This document shows positions 10,901 through 20,788 of a DNA stretch of 64,000 nucleotides, one piece after another. Origin of the DNA: Lamellibrachia satsuma (Eukaryota; Annelida; Polychaeta; Sabellida; Siboglinidae); the NCBI GenBank assembly GCA_033239005.1, contig BSQZ01000009.1, positions 2,208,252-2,272,251 on the forward strand, read 5' to 3'. The notes below the pieces were generated by a model, which saw only the letters and a program-made list of their open reading frames with translations, was not told the DNA's origin and made no database searches. The translations under genes and the position numbers were made by a program. Numbering within the stretch: position 1 is the first letter of the stretch; every line of letters starts with the position of its first letter.

Positions 10901-12559
10901 AGTCGCTTGCCGTAGGCACCGGGACCGGTGGAGTGACGCAGAGTGCCGACTCCATCAAGGTAATCGCTTCTACCGCCAGAGGGCAAGGGGGATATCGAAA
11001 CGACGCGACCGCGCAGACGAAAGCAGGACTTGTGTCGGAGAACGTTATTGGTCACGGGGTCAACAGCCCTACTGATTCGGAAGCCAACAAGGGCCGATCC
11101 TCGGCTTCAACGCACAGTGGCGCCAGGTGGCGCCACCTGAAGCCACTTTATGTCGAGGGCCACACTCAGACGCCCCCAGCGCCGCCACCGACAGCGACTG
11201 AAGCCGATGTGCAGACGTCGGTGCGCAGTGGCGAAACGACGATGTCTGCCGAATCTGTGCCACGGGGTGGAGCCACTGTCGTCAAGTGGGACAAGATGTC
11301 TAACTCGAGCGATTATGACGCTGACGACGACGACGACGACGATGTATGCGATGAGTTGGGCGTGTTGCCGGCCACGCCGAGGACTGCCGTCAGCCAGTGG
11401 GCACAGAAGGAGCAAACTAAGGCGGAACAGGAAGTCAACGAGGACCAAACGAAAGAGGAACAGGAAGTGGACGACGAGCAAAATGAGGCGGAACAGGAAC
11501 TTGCGGAGGAGCAAAATGAGACGGAACCGGAAGTCGAGAAGGAACGAAATGAGACGGAACAGGAAATCGAAGAGGGTCCAAATGAGGAGCAAGTGGAGGA
11601 GGAGCAAAATGAGATGGAACCGAAAGTCGAGAGTAAGAGAAATGAGGAGGAGGTAGAGGAGCAAGAGGAGGAGCAAAATGAGACGGAACCGGACGTCGAG
11701 AACGAAGAGGAACAAGACCAAGAAAAACCCGCATCCACTCCCGAGAGCTTTATTTGCTCAGCGACCATCGACTCGTTTGCAAATGTACGCAACTATCTGA
11801 TGACCTACGTACCGGAGATACCGGAAATGACAGAAGAACGACCTGATGCAGAAGAACGAGCGCTGCCATCGACGAGGCAACTGCAAGTATGGCAGCTAAA
11901 TTTACAGCAATCAAGTTAATGCCAACCCTATTGCAAATATCGCAAATGTTCATAGTAGGCCCTATTATGACACGCATAGCCTCCTTCTTTTCGTGGTGAC
12001 AGACAAAGTAAGACTACCACAAACGGAATAAGCAACAATCTCTTTTTCTCACGAAACTATTGCCTCGTCGCATCGACCAAACACTTTGTCTAATTGTGAA
12101 CAATAGCCGTCTTTCCCCGTTATCAATTAACATTATCTGATGTTACGTATTATTCTGTTGGCGCAGCAAGGAGAGTACCGGGGCCGTGGACGCGCGAGGA
12201 GACGCCCCGATGGCATCGAACTGCCACCTCTGAGCGAGTTGGACCTGCAGCGCGCGCCCAGCTCGTCGACCGAGGACGACGCCGACCGGCGGTGGCAGCG
12301 GCGACGGCGACGTCGGGGAGACCAACACGTCGACGACCCAGCGGCGGGCGCCCCGGACGACGTGCGCCTCATCAAGCGGCTGGCGAGCGACGTGCTGCAG
12401 CGTAACCGGCGCGTGCCGACGGCTCGCAGCATCGCCACGATGAGTCTGCCGCCACTCGACGACGCGGGCGGGGAACGTGGCGAGCGCGGGTCGCCGCCCC
12501 CTCGGCCCGCCACCTGCAAGGCCGTCCAAGTGGACAGACTCACCCTGTTGCCGCCGTAG
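7854..12559 (+). CDS. Gene model: uncharacterised protein with RRM-like domain and acidic tail (join of the five exons above)
   Basis: Joining 7854-7955, 9363-9573, 9986-10150, 10417-11886 and 12167-12559 gives one open frame of about 780 codons with matching splice phases (2, 0, 0, 0); the start codon is unresolved. The exons at 9363 and 9986 together give the order strand-helix-strand-strand-helix-strand expected of an RRM-like fold: NTVCFHFAG, HRVVLNVVRERL, VVSVQVID, RWLITVN, AARFRLLRGCL, KTVNVRAYDDV. Canonical RNP1/RNP2 aromatic residues are not obvious, so nucleic-acid binding is not assured. The acidic and RG/R-rich tails would suit a nuclear or RNP-associated protein, which is inference. 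What is firm is that a spliced gene is present; the product class is open. Confidence 0.65.
7956..9362 (+). other. Intron of the RRM-like/acidic gene
   Basis: AT-rich DNA between donor 7955 and acceptor 9362. It has a G homopolymer near 8632-8640 and a two-copy duplication containing TTTGGCTACGTTACAAAGAC at about 8811-8865. No other coding segment was recognised. Confidence 0.5.
9363..9573 (+). CDS. Exon: start of RRM-like domain
   Basis: The acceptor follows the pyrimidine-rich stretch TCTTCCCTCGTGAAG; the donor is GCCAAG|GTCCGT. Phases are 2 in and 0 out. The exon encodes SYEHIASRSVNRKAFSIGKG, then ARAVVKFAVYPAPRP, NTVCFHFAGNSLTH and RVVLNVVRERLDSISGAK. It is GC-rich with strong third-position G/C, unlike the surrounding AT-rich DNA. 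The segment TVCFHFAG followed by HRVVLNVVRERLDSI reads as beta strand 1 and alpha helix 1 of an alpha/beta sandwich. No database family was recognised. Confidence 0.75.
9986..10150 (+). CDS. Exon: second half of RRM-like domain
   Basis: The acceptor GCTGCAG|GTTGTG and the donor GACGTC|GTAACA are both phase 0 and match the neighbouring exons. The peptide VVSVQVID...NRWLITVN...AARFRLLRGCLRML...KTVNVRAYDDV continues the previous exon as strand 2, strand 3, helix 2, strand 4. An alternative acceptor at 10000 (GTGCAG|GTTATT, also phase 0) would drop five residues of strand 2. An open frame also continues past the chosen donor, so the exact 3' border could be later. Confidence 0.7.
10417..11886 (+). 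CDS. Large exon: basic/Ser-rich then Glu-rich region
   Basis: A 490-codon uninterrupted exon, acceptor GTCAACAG|GCG, donor CTGCAA|GTATGG, phase 0 on both sides. In order it encodes: a short helix (AYLDALKRMNMKVKDFG); an Arg/Ser/Pro-rich segment (SRTTSPVGSGRLSSARRHL); a possible amphipathic helix (MSEVDAIVFELRSKHAEKLE); a Ser/Thr/Gly linker; an Asp run (YDADDDDDDDVCDELG); about 90 residues of irregular Glu-rich repeats around EEQNETEPEVE; and a segment with SFICSATIDSFANVRNYLMT. Most of it looks disordered. Function is unknown. An in-frame AAG|GTAATC near 10959 could act as an optional donor. Confidence 0.8.
12167..12559 (+). CDS. Terminal coding exon of the RRM-like/acidic gene
   Basis: The acceptor TTGGCGCAG|CAAGGA is phase 0 and joins to STRQLQ|QGEYRGRGRARRRPDG. 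It runs to a TAG at 12557-12559 (130 codons). The start is an Arg/Gly-rich patch, which is common in RNA-binding proteins. It continues through ELPPLSELDLQRAPSSSTED, a run of six or seven arginines, and a Pro/Gly-rich end (PPPRPATCKAVQVDRLTLLPP). GC content is very high relative to the flanks. Opposite-strand ORFs here are shadows of this composition. Confidence 0.7.
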   Translation, partial: QGEYRGRGRARRRPDGIELPPLSELDLQRAPSSSTEDDADRRWQRRRRRRGDQHVDDPAAGAPDDVRLIKRLASDVLQRNRRVPTARSIATMSLPPLDDAGGERGERGSPPPRPATCKAVQVDRLTLLPP

Positions 12560-12860
12560 ACACGACCATGTACAGTGGCAACGTCAGCTGGAGTAAAAGT
12601 GCAAACGACAGAATCAACAAAAACATCGAATTTATAACGTTGGAATGATGGCGTTCTTTCCGTAGAAAAGAATAATTATTATTTGTCGTTCTGTTAAATA
12701 TATTTCTGACATATATAAAAAACACGAATTATGTTTGTGACAATCATCCTACACAGTCACACGTGTTGTTTTTCAAATTGCTTTGTACAATTACTATCAC
12801 AAACAGCGCATAAAAATATGACTTTCGTACGCACAGATCAGTGAACACAGTTGACTGTAG
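12560..12860. other. 3' flank of the RRM-like gene
   Basis: AT-rich sequence, probably 3' UTR and intergenic. No clear AATAAA hexamer was found close to the stop codon. Confidence 0.4.
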
Positions 12861-12861
12861 G

Positions 12862-13281
12862 CATTGCAGTACAGTCAGTTCATTGCAGTACAGTCAGTTC
12901 ATTGCTGTACAGTCAATTCATTGCTGTACAGTCAGTTCATTGCTGTACAGTCAGTTCATTGCAGTACAGTCAGTTCATTGCTGTACAGTCACTTCATTGT
13001 AGTACAGTCAGTTCATTGCTCTACAGTCAGTTCATTGCAGTACAGTCAGTTCATTGCTGTACAGTCAGTTCATTGCAGTACAGTCAGTTCATTGCTGTAC
13101 AGTCAGTTCATTGCTATACAGTCAGTTCATTGCAGTACAGTAAGTTCATTGCAGTACAGTCAGTTCATTGCTGTACAGTCAGTTCATTGCAGTACAGTCA
13201 GTTCATTGCAGTACAGTCAGTTCATTGCTGTACAGTCAGTTCATTGCAGTACAGTCAGTTCATTGCAGTACAGTCAGTTCA
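12862..13281. repeat. 19-bp minisatellite, about 22 units
   Basis: The unit is TTCATTGCAGTACAGTCAG with an A/T alternation (GCAGTAC/GCTGTAC) and rare single changes. As 19 is not a multiple of 3, the array is open in several frames, so the ORFs across it are not evidence of a gene. Confidence 0.97.
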
Positions 13282-13549
13282 TTTTCCAGTGTCGTTGTCA
13301 AGTTTTTTCAAACGGTCCAGCTAATAACACCATCCAACATAAACCATTAATCAAATAACACGTCAGATTAGACCAGATATTGAAATATTCACTAGCTTAG
13401 GTTAGATATTCGTTCTCGTAACGTTAATGTATGTCCACTGCCATTTCTTTCCTCGCGACAGTAGCGTATTAAGGGGGGACTGGGCCACGCCCCTTTGCCT
13501 GAATTTGTGTATTTATTTCAAATATAATCAGTTGCGCTACTACATGGTA

Positions 13550-14788
13550 GCATGATACACTTACAGGTGACTAAGCTTGATCCCCTTGGTATTTCCTTTT
13601 GATACACTTACAGGTGACTAAGCTTGACCCCCCTTGGTATCTCCCTTTGATACACTTACAGGTGACTAAGCTTGATCCCCTTGGTATCTCCCTTTGATAC
13701 ACTTACAGGTGACTAAGCTTGATCCCCTTGGTATCTCCCTTTGATACACTTACAGGTGACTAAGCTTGACCCCCCTTGGTATCTCCCTTTGATACACTTA
13801 CAGGTGACTAAGCTTGACCCCCCTTGGTATCTCCCTTTGATACACTTACAGATGACTAAGCTTGGCCCCCTGGTATCTCCCTTTGATGCACTTACAGGTG
13901 ACTAAGCTTGATCCCCTTGGTATCTCCCTTTGATACACTTACAGGTGACTAAGCTTGCCCCCACTGGTATCTCCCTTTGATACATTTACAGGTGACTAAG
14001 CTTGACCCCCCTTGGTATCTCCCTTTGATACACTTACAGGTGACTAAGCTTGGCCCCCCTTGGTATCTCCCTTTGATACACTTACAGGTGACTAAGCTTG
14101 ATCCCCTTGGTATCTCCTTTTGATACACTTACAGGTGACTAAGCTTGGCCCCCCTTGGTATCTCCCTTTGATACACTTACAGGTGACTAAGCGGGGCCCC
14201 CTTGGTGTCTCCCTTTGATACACTTACAGGTGACTAAGCTTGATCCCCCTTGGTATGTCCCTTTGATACATTTACAGGTGACTAAGCTTGACCCCCCTTG
14301 GTATCTCCCTTTGATACACTTACAGGTGACTAAGCTTGCCCCCCCCTGGTATCTCCCTTTGGTATACTTACAGGTGACTAAGCTTGCCCCCTTGGTATCT
14401 CCTTTTGATACACTTACAGGTGACTAAGCTTGCCCCCTTTGGTATTTCCATTTGATACACTTACAGGTGACTAAGCTTGGCCCCCCTTGGTGTCTCCCTT
14501 TGATACACTTACAGGTGACTAAACTAGCCCCCCTTGGTATCTCCCTTTGATGCACTTACAGTTGACTAGGCTTGCCCCTTGGTATCTCCCTTTGATACAC
14601 TTACAGTTGAATAAACTTGCCCCCCTTGGTATCTCCCTTTGATACACTTACAGGTGAATAAACTTGCGCCCCTTGGTATCTCCCTTTGATACACTTACAG
14701 GTGAATAAACTTGTCCCCTTGGTATCTCCCTTTGATACACTTACAGGTGAATAAACTTGTCCCCTTGGTATCTCCCTTTGGAAAGGTC
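13550..14788. repeat. 46-49-bp minisatellite, about 26 units
   Basis: The unit contains GATACACTTACAGGTGACTA, AAGCTTG, a C run of 4-7 bases, and TTGGTATCTCCCTTT. Length varies mainly in the C run. The last units (from about 14515) drift to AGTTGA/GGTGAATAAACTTG. Nearly every unit carries the E-box CAGGTG. Confidence 0.97.
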
Positions 14789-14952
14789 CTAGATACGCCA
14801 ATGCCTCACGACATGGATCCAAAGACATATTTATCCAATACTAGCTTTACACAATCGTCAAGTCCCATAAGTAGCCTTGTTCGTGACGTTATACTATAAA
14901 TAAGCTAAAACCTTGGTATGCGACGGGACATTCCATAGAGTTTTGCTGCTGC

Positions 14953-15216
14953 CCTCTCTGTCCCTGAAGTATGTCCTCTCTGTCCTCTCTGTCCCTGAAG
15001 TATGTCCTCTCTGTCCTCTCTGTCCCTGAAGTATGTCCTCTCTGTCCTCTCTGTCCCTGAAGTATGTCCTCTCTGTCCTCTCTGTCCCTGAAGTATGTCC
15101 TCTCTGTCCTCTCTGTCCCTGAAGTATGTCCTCTCTGTCCGCTCTGTCCCTGAAGTCTATCCTCTCTGTCCCTGAAGTCTGTCCTCTCTGTCCTCTCTGT
15201 CCCTGAAGTCCAGGCT
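14953..15216. repeat. 31-bp CT-rich minisatellite, about 8 units
   Basis: The unit contains GTCCCTGAAGTATGTCC and CTCTCTGTCC. The last units are truncated and switch to AAGTCT. The minus strand is purine-rich. Confidence 0.95.
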
Positions 15217-15605
15217 GAGGCTGGCATCGATACTGCTCCTTAATTTTTTTGTTTTTATCCTTTCCTCACTGCCCGGGTTTGCTCCGCGTGTCCAGCCCAC
15301 TTTAATCGACTCCTAACCACCCTCCTCCTAAAACTCTCCTTCTCACTTCCTCCCTCGGCTCTATTCTTCGCATGTCAACTCTTTTCATCCCGCAACATTC
15401 TCTTGTTGTTTCTGCTGTCATCAGTATGGTTTTGTAGGCCGTATATGTAGGCTGGTGTTAAGCATGAACTAAGCACCTTTCATTTGAGATTACATAGGCC
15501 TACATTTCGGAAGCTCAAATGATATATCTCCCATCCCCCATAACACTTTACTCCACGCATTCGCCCCAACTTGCATTTGTACTTACACTGCACCGAATAT
15601 CCGTT
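15217..15605. other. Unique sequence without recognised gene
   Basis: A pyrimidine-rich stretch (15240-15420) between two minisatellites. No exon or element was identified. Confidence 0.4.
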
Positions 15606-15610
15606 TCCGG

Positions 15611-15795
15611 GCCGCCGTCCCCGCACACCGCCGTCCCCGCACACCGCCGTCGCCGCACACCGCCGTCGCCGCACACCGCCGTCCCCGCACACCGCCGTCC
15701 CCCGCACGCCGCCGTCCCCCGCACACCGCAGTCCCAGCACACCGTCGTCACCGCACACCGCCGTCCCCCGCACACCGCCGTCCCCGCACACCGCT
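15611..15795. repeat. 15-17-bp CpG-rich minisatellite, about 11 units
   Basis: Units of the form GCCGTCCCCGCACACC with C-run length differences. Several CpGs per unit make it a very GC-rich island in AT-rich DNA. Confidence 0.95.
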
Positions 15796-15892
15796 TCACA
15801 CAATGACACGTATACAGAATCTGTGTCGCTGTTTCAGCTTCTTCCCTTTACTCCCAGACGCATAGATACGGACAGCAGACTAACTTACTTAC

Positions 15893-16925
15893 TTAGTCCT
15901 CTTCGTGCCCGATGGCACATGAGGCATCAACAAGAGAGCGCCACTGTTGTCGGTCCGCAGCCCATTTGGTGATGGTGTTCCATGTCAGGCCGCATTCTTT
16001 CATCTCCTTCCCAACTGTTCGTCTCCATGTTTCTTTTGGGCGACCACGTCTCCTTTTTCCATCTGATGTCCAGCGTAAGGCTGTCTTGGGCAGTGCGTCA
16101 GGTGACATTCGGAACATGTGTCCAAGCCATCTCCATCTTCTCCTCTTTATCTGTGTGGCCAGGGATGTTGTGTCTGTTTTGTGGAGCAGCTCTTCATTAG
16201 TGATGGTGTTAGGCCAAAATACCCCTACAATCTTCCGTAGATACCCGTTTTGGAAGGTCTCAAGCTTGTGTGCTAGCTTGGCTGTCAGTTTCCAGCACTC
16301 GGAGCCGTAGAGAAGTACACTGAGAACATTACTATTGTACAGTCTCAGTTTTGTTTCCAATCTCAGTTGCTTGGATTTCCAGATGGGCTTCAGCATAGCG
16401 AAGGTCTGACTTGCCTTTCTGATCCTAGCAATGGCATCTTTTGCAGAGTCTCCATCTGTTGTGATTTTGCTTCCCAGGTATGCAAAATCCTGAACGTCTT
16501 CCAAAGCACTACTGTTGTTTGTGGTGATGGGGTTATCTGTCTTGTAGTCAGTTTGTTTTTTGCTGCGTTGAGCTTTACTCTGATCTGTGGTGCTGTTGTA
16601 GTGAGTTTGCTTATCTTTTCTTGCATGTCCTTGTACCTGCTAGACAGCAGTCCAATGTCATCTGCATAGTCCAGCTCTTCCAAGATTGAGGTAAGTGCCC
16701 ATCTGATGCCCCTGTTTCCATCTTTAGTGATTTCTGTTATCAGCCAGTCAATGGCGAGGATGAAAAGAAATGGTGAGAGAATGCATCCCTGTTTTACTCC
16801 GGATTTTACGCTAAAGATGTCTGTCATCTTGACACTGGACGTCTATGTAAAGTATCTTGATCACATTTACCATCTTCTGTGGGATCCAGTAGTGACGTGG
16901 TATTCTCTGCGAAGGCTTTCAAACG
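15893..16925 (-). mobile_element. LINE fragment (RTE-like reverse transcriptase, C-terminal half)
   Basis: Reading the minus strand from about 16925: IPQKMVNVIKILYID, then in another frame FSVKSGVKQGCILSPFLF, then LDYADDIGLLSSRYKDMQ. The YADD box is the reverse transcriptase catalytic motif. After a frameshift near 16540 come FAYLGSKITTDGD, VLLYGSECWKL, LRKIVGVFWP, RRRWRWLGHMFRM and RRRGRPKETWRR, ending at 15893. This block order is typical of RTE-type LINEs. Two frameshifts are present and no endonuclease domain is visible, so it is a 5'-truncated dead copy. Confidence 0.9.
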
Positions 16926-17375
16926 CCACGAAGAGGAACAAGAACAGGACAGCACACTAAAGATTGGACATATCCAACTCTTTGGTTTGTTCACGTTGTT
17001 GGCTTTGGCTTTGGATATATCCAACTCTTTGGTATTCTGTCCTCCCCAAAGCAACTCCGTCTTCTCCAGATTTACTTTCAATCCATGTTTGCTGAACACC
17101 TCCTTCCACTCTACAGTCTACTGTCGCCAGGTCGTCTGAACACCTCCTTCCACTCTACAGTCTACTGTCGCCAGGTCGTCTGAACACCTCCTTCCACTCT
17201 ACAGTCTACTGTCGCCAGGTCGTCGGAACACCTCCTTCCACTCTACAGTCTACTGTCGCCAGGTCGTCTGAACACCTCCTTCCACTCTACACTCTACTGT
17301 CGCCAGGTCGTCTGCGTAGAGCAACTTCCGGAGTTTGTCCGTCGTACAAACCTTCAGCTAGTCACATCCACCACT
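16926..17375 (-). mobile_element. Second LINE fragment with internally amplified 44-bp segment
   Basis: On the minus strand LRKLLYADDLATVDCRVEGG lies near 17330-17280 and MFSKHGLKVNLEKTELLWGG near 17099-17040. They represent the catalytic YADD box and the following segment of a reverse transcriptase distinct from the neighbouring RTE-like copy, which has its own YADD. Between them a 44-bp coding stretch is repeated about five times. The similarity ends around 16930, where the other LINE begins. Confidence 0.8.
17094..17312. repeat. 44-bp tandem repeat inside the LINE reverse transcriptase, about 5 units
   Basis: The unit contains CACCTCCTTCCACTCTACAG and TACTGTCGCCAGGTCGTC. Copies differ by only one or two bases (TCGTCTGAA versus TCGTCGGAA, ACAGTCTACT versus ACACTCTACT). 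The unit encodes DDLATVDCRVEGG on the minus strand. 44 bp is not a multiple of 3, so the expansion breaks the frame. Confidence 0.95.
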
Positions 17376-17564
17376 GCTATGAATATATTACATATTTCAT
17401 TTCAGATAATTGATTCTCCCTTGATCCAACAGTACAATTTAGGAAGTAGCTATAACGGGGATTAGTGTTATTGCCTAATTAATTGTTCTGGAAGATGTAC
17501 TATAGCGGGAAGTAGCCATAGCGGGTCAAACCGACTTAGGGCACTCCCCTGTCCGCACAATACG

Positions 17565-17812
17565 CTACTCCATCATACACCCCCTCCTCTTCCACCATCA
17601 TACACCCCCCTCCTCTTCCACCATTATACACCCCTCCTCTTCCACCATCATACACCACCCTCCTCTTCCCCCATCATACACCCCCCTCATCTCCCCCATC
17701 ATACACCCCCTCCTCTTCCACCATCATACACCCCCTCCTCTTCCACCATCATACACCCCCCTCATCATACACCCCCTCCTCTTCCACCATCATGCATCCT
17801 CCTCCTCTGGGA
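17565..17812. repeat. About 25-bp CT/CA minisatellite, about 10 units
   Basis: The unit is built from CATCATACACCCCCTCCTCT and TCCAC, with variation in C-run length and CTCATCTCCC variants. It is low-complexity on the pyrimidine strand. Confidence 0.9.
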
Positions 17813-17941
17813 CACCCATCCACCTCCACAGTGTCATTACCATTCCTCGCAGAACTGTGTCATGTGTTTTCTAGAGATCAAAGAATCCCAGAGCCATAAT
17901 CTCCTGTCGCTCCAATCTCTTTTCCGCAAGTTGCCTCAAAG

Positions 17942-18640
17942 CAGGGGTCGGCAACCTGCGGCCTGCGGACCAAGTGCGGCCCGTGCAGCTATTCCATGCT
18001 GCTCGTGGACTGACTTTGAGAGCATTTTTTTTTACTGTAACATTTTCAGAAATCATCCCAGAAATCCCCGGCTGATTGTTATTCACCCGAACCCTCTTTT
18101 CAAAACCACGAGGACAGGCCTGTGTATAGACTATATATAAAACAAATAAATAGTACGTCCTGCCTAGACCTTCGTAGACAGGTCACAATACTGCAACTCC
18201 GTTATACTATTTCCACGTGACGAACATATCAAATATGTTCTTTCAATTCCTTAAAATATTTAATGAATTCACTTTTGCGTATGCATACATGAAAGTGCTA
18301 CTTTTTTGTGGAATGTAACGGACGTCGTCTTGAAGACCGTGAACTATGTTCGCGCTCGTCTAAACCACATTCAGTTCCAGCACCTGCTGGCCAAGATGAT
18401 CAAGAACTTTCTCATGTACTACACCGAAGTGCGCTGGCTATGTTGAGTTGTCGTACTGTGCCATGTGTACGAGCTCAGACATTAGGCATTCGTGGAGGAG
18501 AAGGGTGCAGAAGTACCGGAAGTCGTTGACCCCATCGGTTACCACGAGAATAATGTGCGTGCGTGCGTGTGCGCGCGTGTGTGCGTAGCCCGCCGACCTA
18601 TTCCAAGTTACTAATGTGGCCCTCCATTAAAACATTCTGC
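17942..18640 (+). mobile_element. hAT DNA transposon relic (Charlie/GTF2IRD2-like)
   Basis: The left end starts with CAGGGGTCGGCAACCTGCGG, which matches the terminal sequence of many hAT-type (Charlie-like) elements, followed by GCGGCCCG-rich DNA. The right end is not certain; TTACTAATGTGGCCCTCC near 18610-18628 looks like a decayed subterminal segment. The interior holds a transposase remnant at 18318-18550. Most of the transposase is missing, so the copy is internally deleted. Confidence 0.75.
18318..18550 (+). pseudogene. hAT transposase remnant
   Basis: In one frame: VVLKTVNYVRARLNHIQFQH, then MYYTEVRWLC, a TGA at 18444, VYELRH, a TAG at 18483, then AFVEEKGAEVPEVVD. In intact GTF2IRD2/ZBED-like hAT transposases the corresponding blocks are a 'VNFIRxRxLNHRQF' motif, 'YHTEVRWLSRG' and 'FxEEKGxxVPEL'. 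All blocks lie in one frame with two stops and no frameshift, which points to a moderately old copy. Catalytic residues outside this segment are absent. Confidence 0.8.
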
Positions 18641-19249
18641 ATCAGAGTGAATATTCCGTCCGCCGTACCTTCTTCTGAAATCGTATTGCACTTTTCCATT
18701 TTCACACAGTTTTCCTCCTTATCCTTCCATCCAAAATTATCTCCAAACACCCTCAGAACATAACTCAGCAACGTGATGCCTCGGTATATTCCAGGATTGT
18801 GGACATCTTCCTTTTTTCAATACAAGGACCTATCAACCCCATACGCGACCCTGCATGGATCGGTGCATGCACCCCTCGGTATCAAGTGATGCCATCTAGC
18901 GGAGTAGTTGGCTCTATTTCAGACATTACGCAGGCCTTGATCGAACATCGAGCATAGTCTCAAGTAGTTTCAAGTAGTTTACTCCAAACAGCCCAAACTT
19001 GGGCTAACGCAGGAGTTTGTGGTGGACTGTGCGCATGCGCTGTGGGTGGTACGTTCGATTAAAAGACTAGTATCATTAATGTTGCTGAAATAGTTTTTAT
19101 CTGATAGTTTTATTTATTTTATGTATAGGATGTTTAACGAAAATTTTGAATAGGTTGGTTGTGTGTATGGATGCTGTCGCTGCCTTGCCACATGCACACA
19201 TAGACAGTCTCCATACCCACACCATGGATAAGTTTACGCTGAGCACTGT
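18641..19249. other. Unique sequence without recognised gene
   Basis: Includes a small duplication (TCAAGTAGTT twice, about 18959-18980). 19130-19249 may be the 3' untranslated tail of the LINE that follows. Confidence 0.4.
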
Positions 19250-19583
19250 GTTTTAAAGGCAGTTTAGGTGAGGAGGTGTGGTGAAAGGGAGTTCCATAAT
19301 AGCTGCTTGAAATGATTTTGGGTTTTTTATGTTGGTAATTTTTGATGGAATCATATTCCATATGCGAATGGCTCTGGGATAAAATGAAAAGACCATTGCA
19401 TTTATACGACACTTGGGGGCTATGTATTGGCCACGGGTCGAGAGCGAGTTAGTAGGCCTGGAGGGGGGTGATCTCAATAATGTTGTTTAGAATTTTGTAG
19501 AAGGTAGTGGCTTGTTTGATAATGCGCCTTCGTTCGAGGGTTGGCCATCCAAGGGCAGTAATTAGATCTGCTGGATTTGTGTA
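19250..19583 (-). mobile_element. LINE fragment, C-terminal end of a reverse transcriptase
   Basis: The minus strand gives NPADLITALGWPTLERRRI and KILNNIIEI (19583-19480). After a frameshift it gives NSLSTRGQYIAPKCRINAMV, FSFYPRAIRIWNMIPS and PKSFQAAIMELPF (to 19253). The FFPR-IR-WN-LP pattern is a conserved C-terminal feature of Jockey/CR1-like LINE polymerases. Truncated and frameshifted. Confidence 0.85.
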
Positions 19584-19960
19584 TAAATTATAAATTATAA
19601 AAGCATAAATTAGCAAGTAATGGTTTCTACGTTTATGAACAGAGCAAACAGAAAGTTCAAAGTTAGAGATAAGGCCGGATCACTAAAACAATGCTGGACA
19701 CATAATACCATATGCATTTCAAATGGCAATGACTACTAGGGAAAATATCAAATCGTTAGTTACTAGCGAGGGGGGCAGCATTTGGCTAATTCCTAAAAAT
19801 AAGAGTGAACTTTTATTAGTTTATACGATGTAATTCGAATTTACTTTAAACTTTGATTATATTGACACAACTGTTAGACTGAAAAGTTAAATCAGGCAAG
19901 CAATATTTTTTTAGCGTAGCAGCTCGATAATGACGCTGATTGGCTGCTGGTGCTTCACGG

Positions 19961-20541
<581 letters not shown>

Positions 20542-20753
20542 ACATAATAATCACCACAGGAAGCAATTGAATTGCGTATTGCCATACAGTTAGGCAAGCA
20601 AGTGTGAAGTGATCGATTAGCTTATACAATACCACTATTAGTATTAGATACAATGAAAAATGTTACCTGATAGATGAATCATGCATAAACATAAAAACTG
20701 TACCTTGAGGCATTCGCCGTGATTGTTGTGTGTCTAGGAACTTTGTGACGCTC

Positions 20754-20788
<35 letters not shown>

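Noticed and set aside
11107..11792. Long minus-strand ORFs opposite the Glu-rich exon
   Set aside because: They are reverse-complement shadows of the Glu/Asp-rich plus-strand coding exon (Leu/Ser/Phe-rich, no domains).
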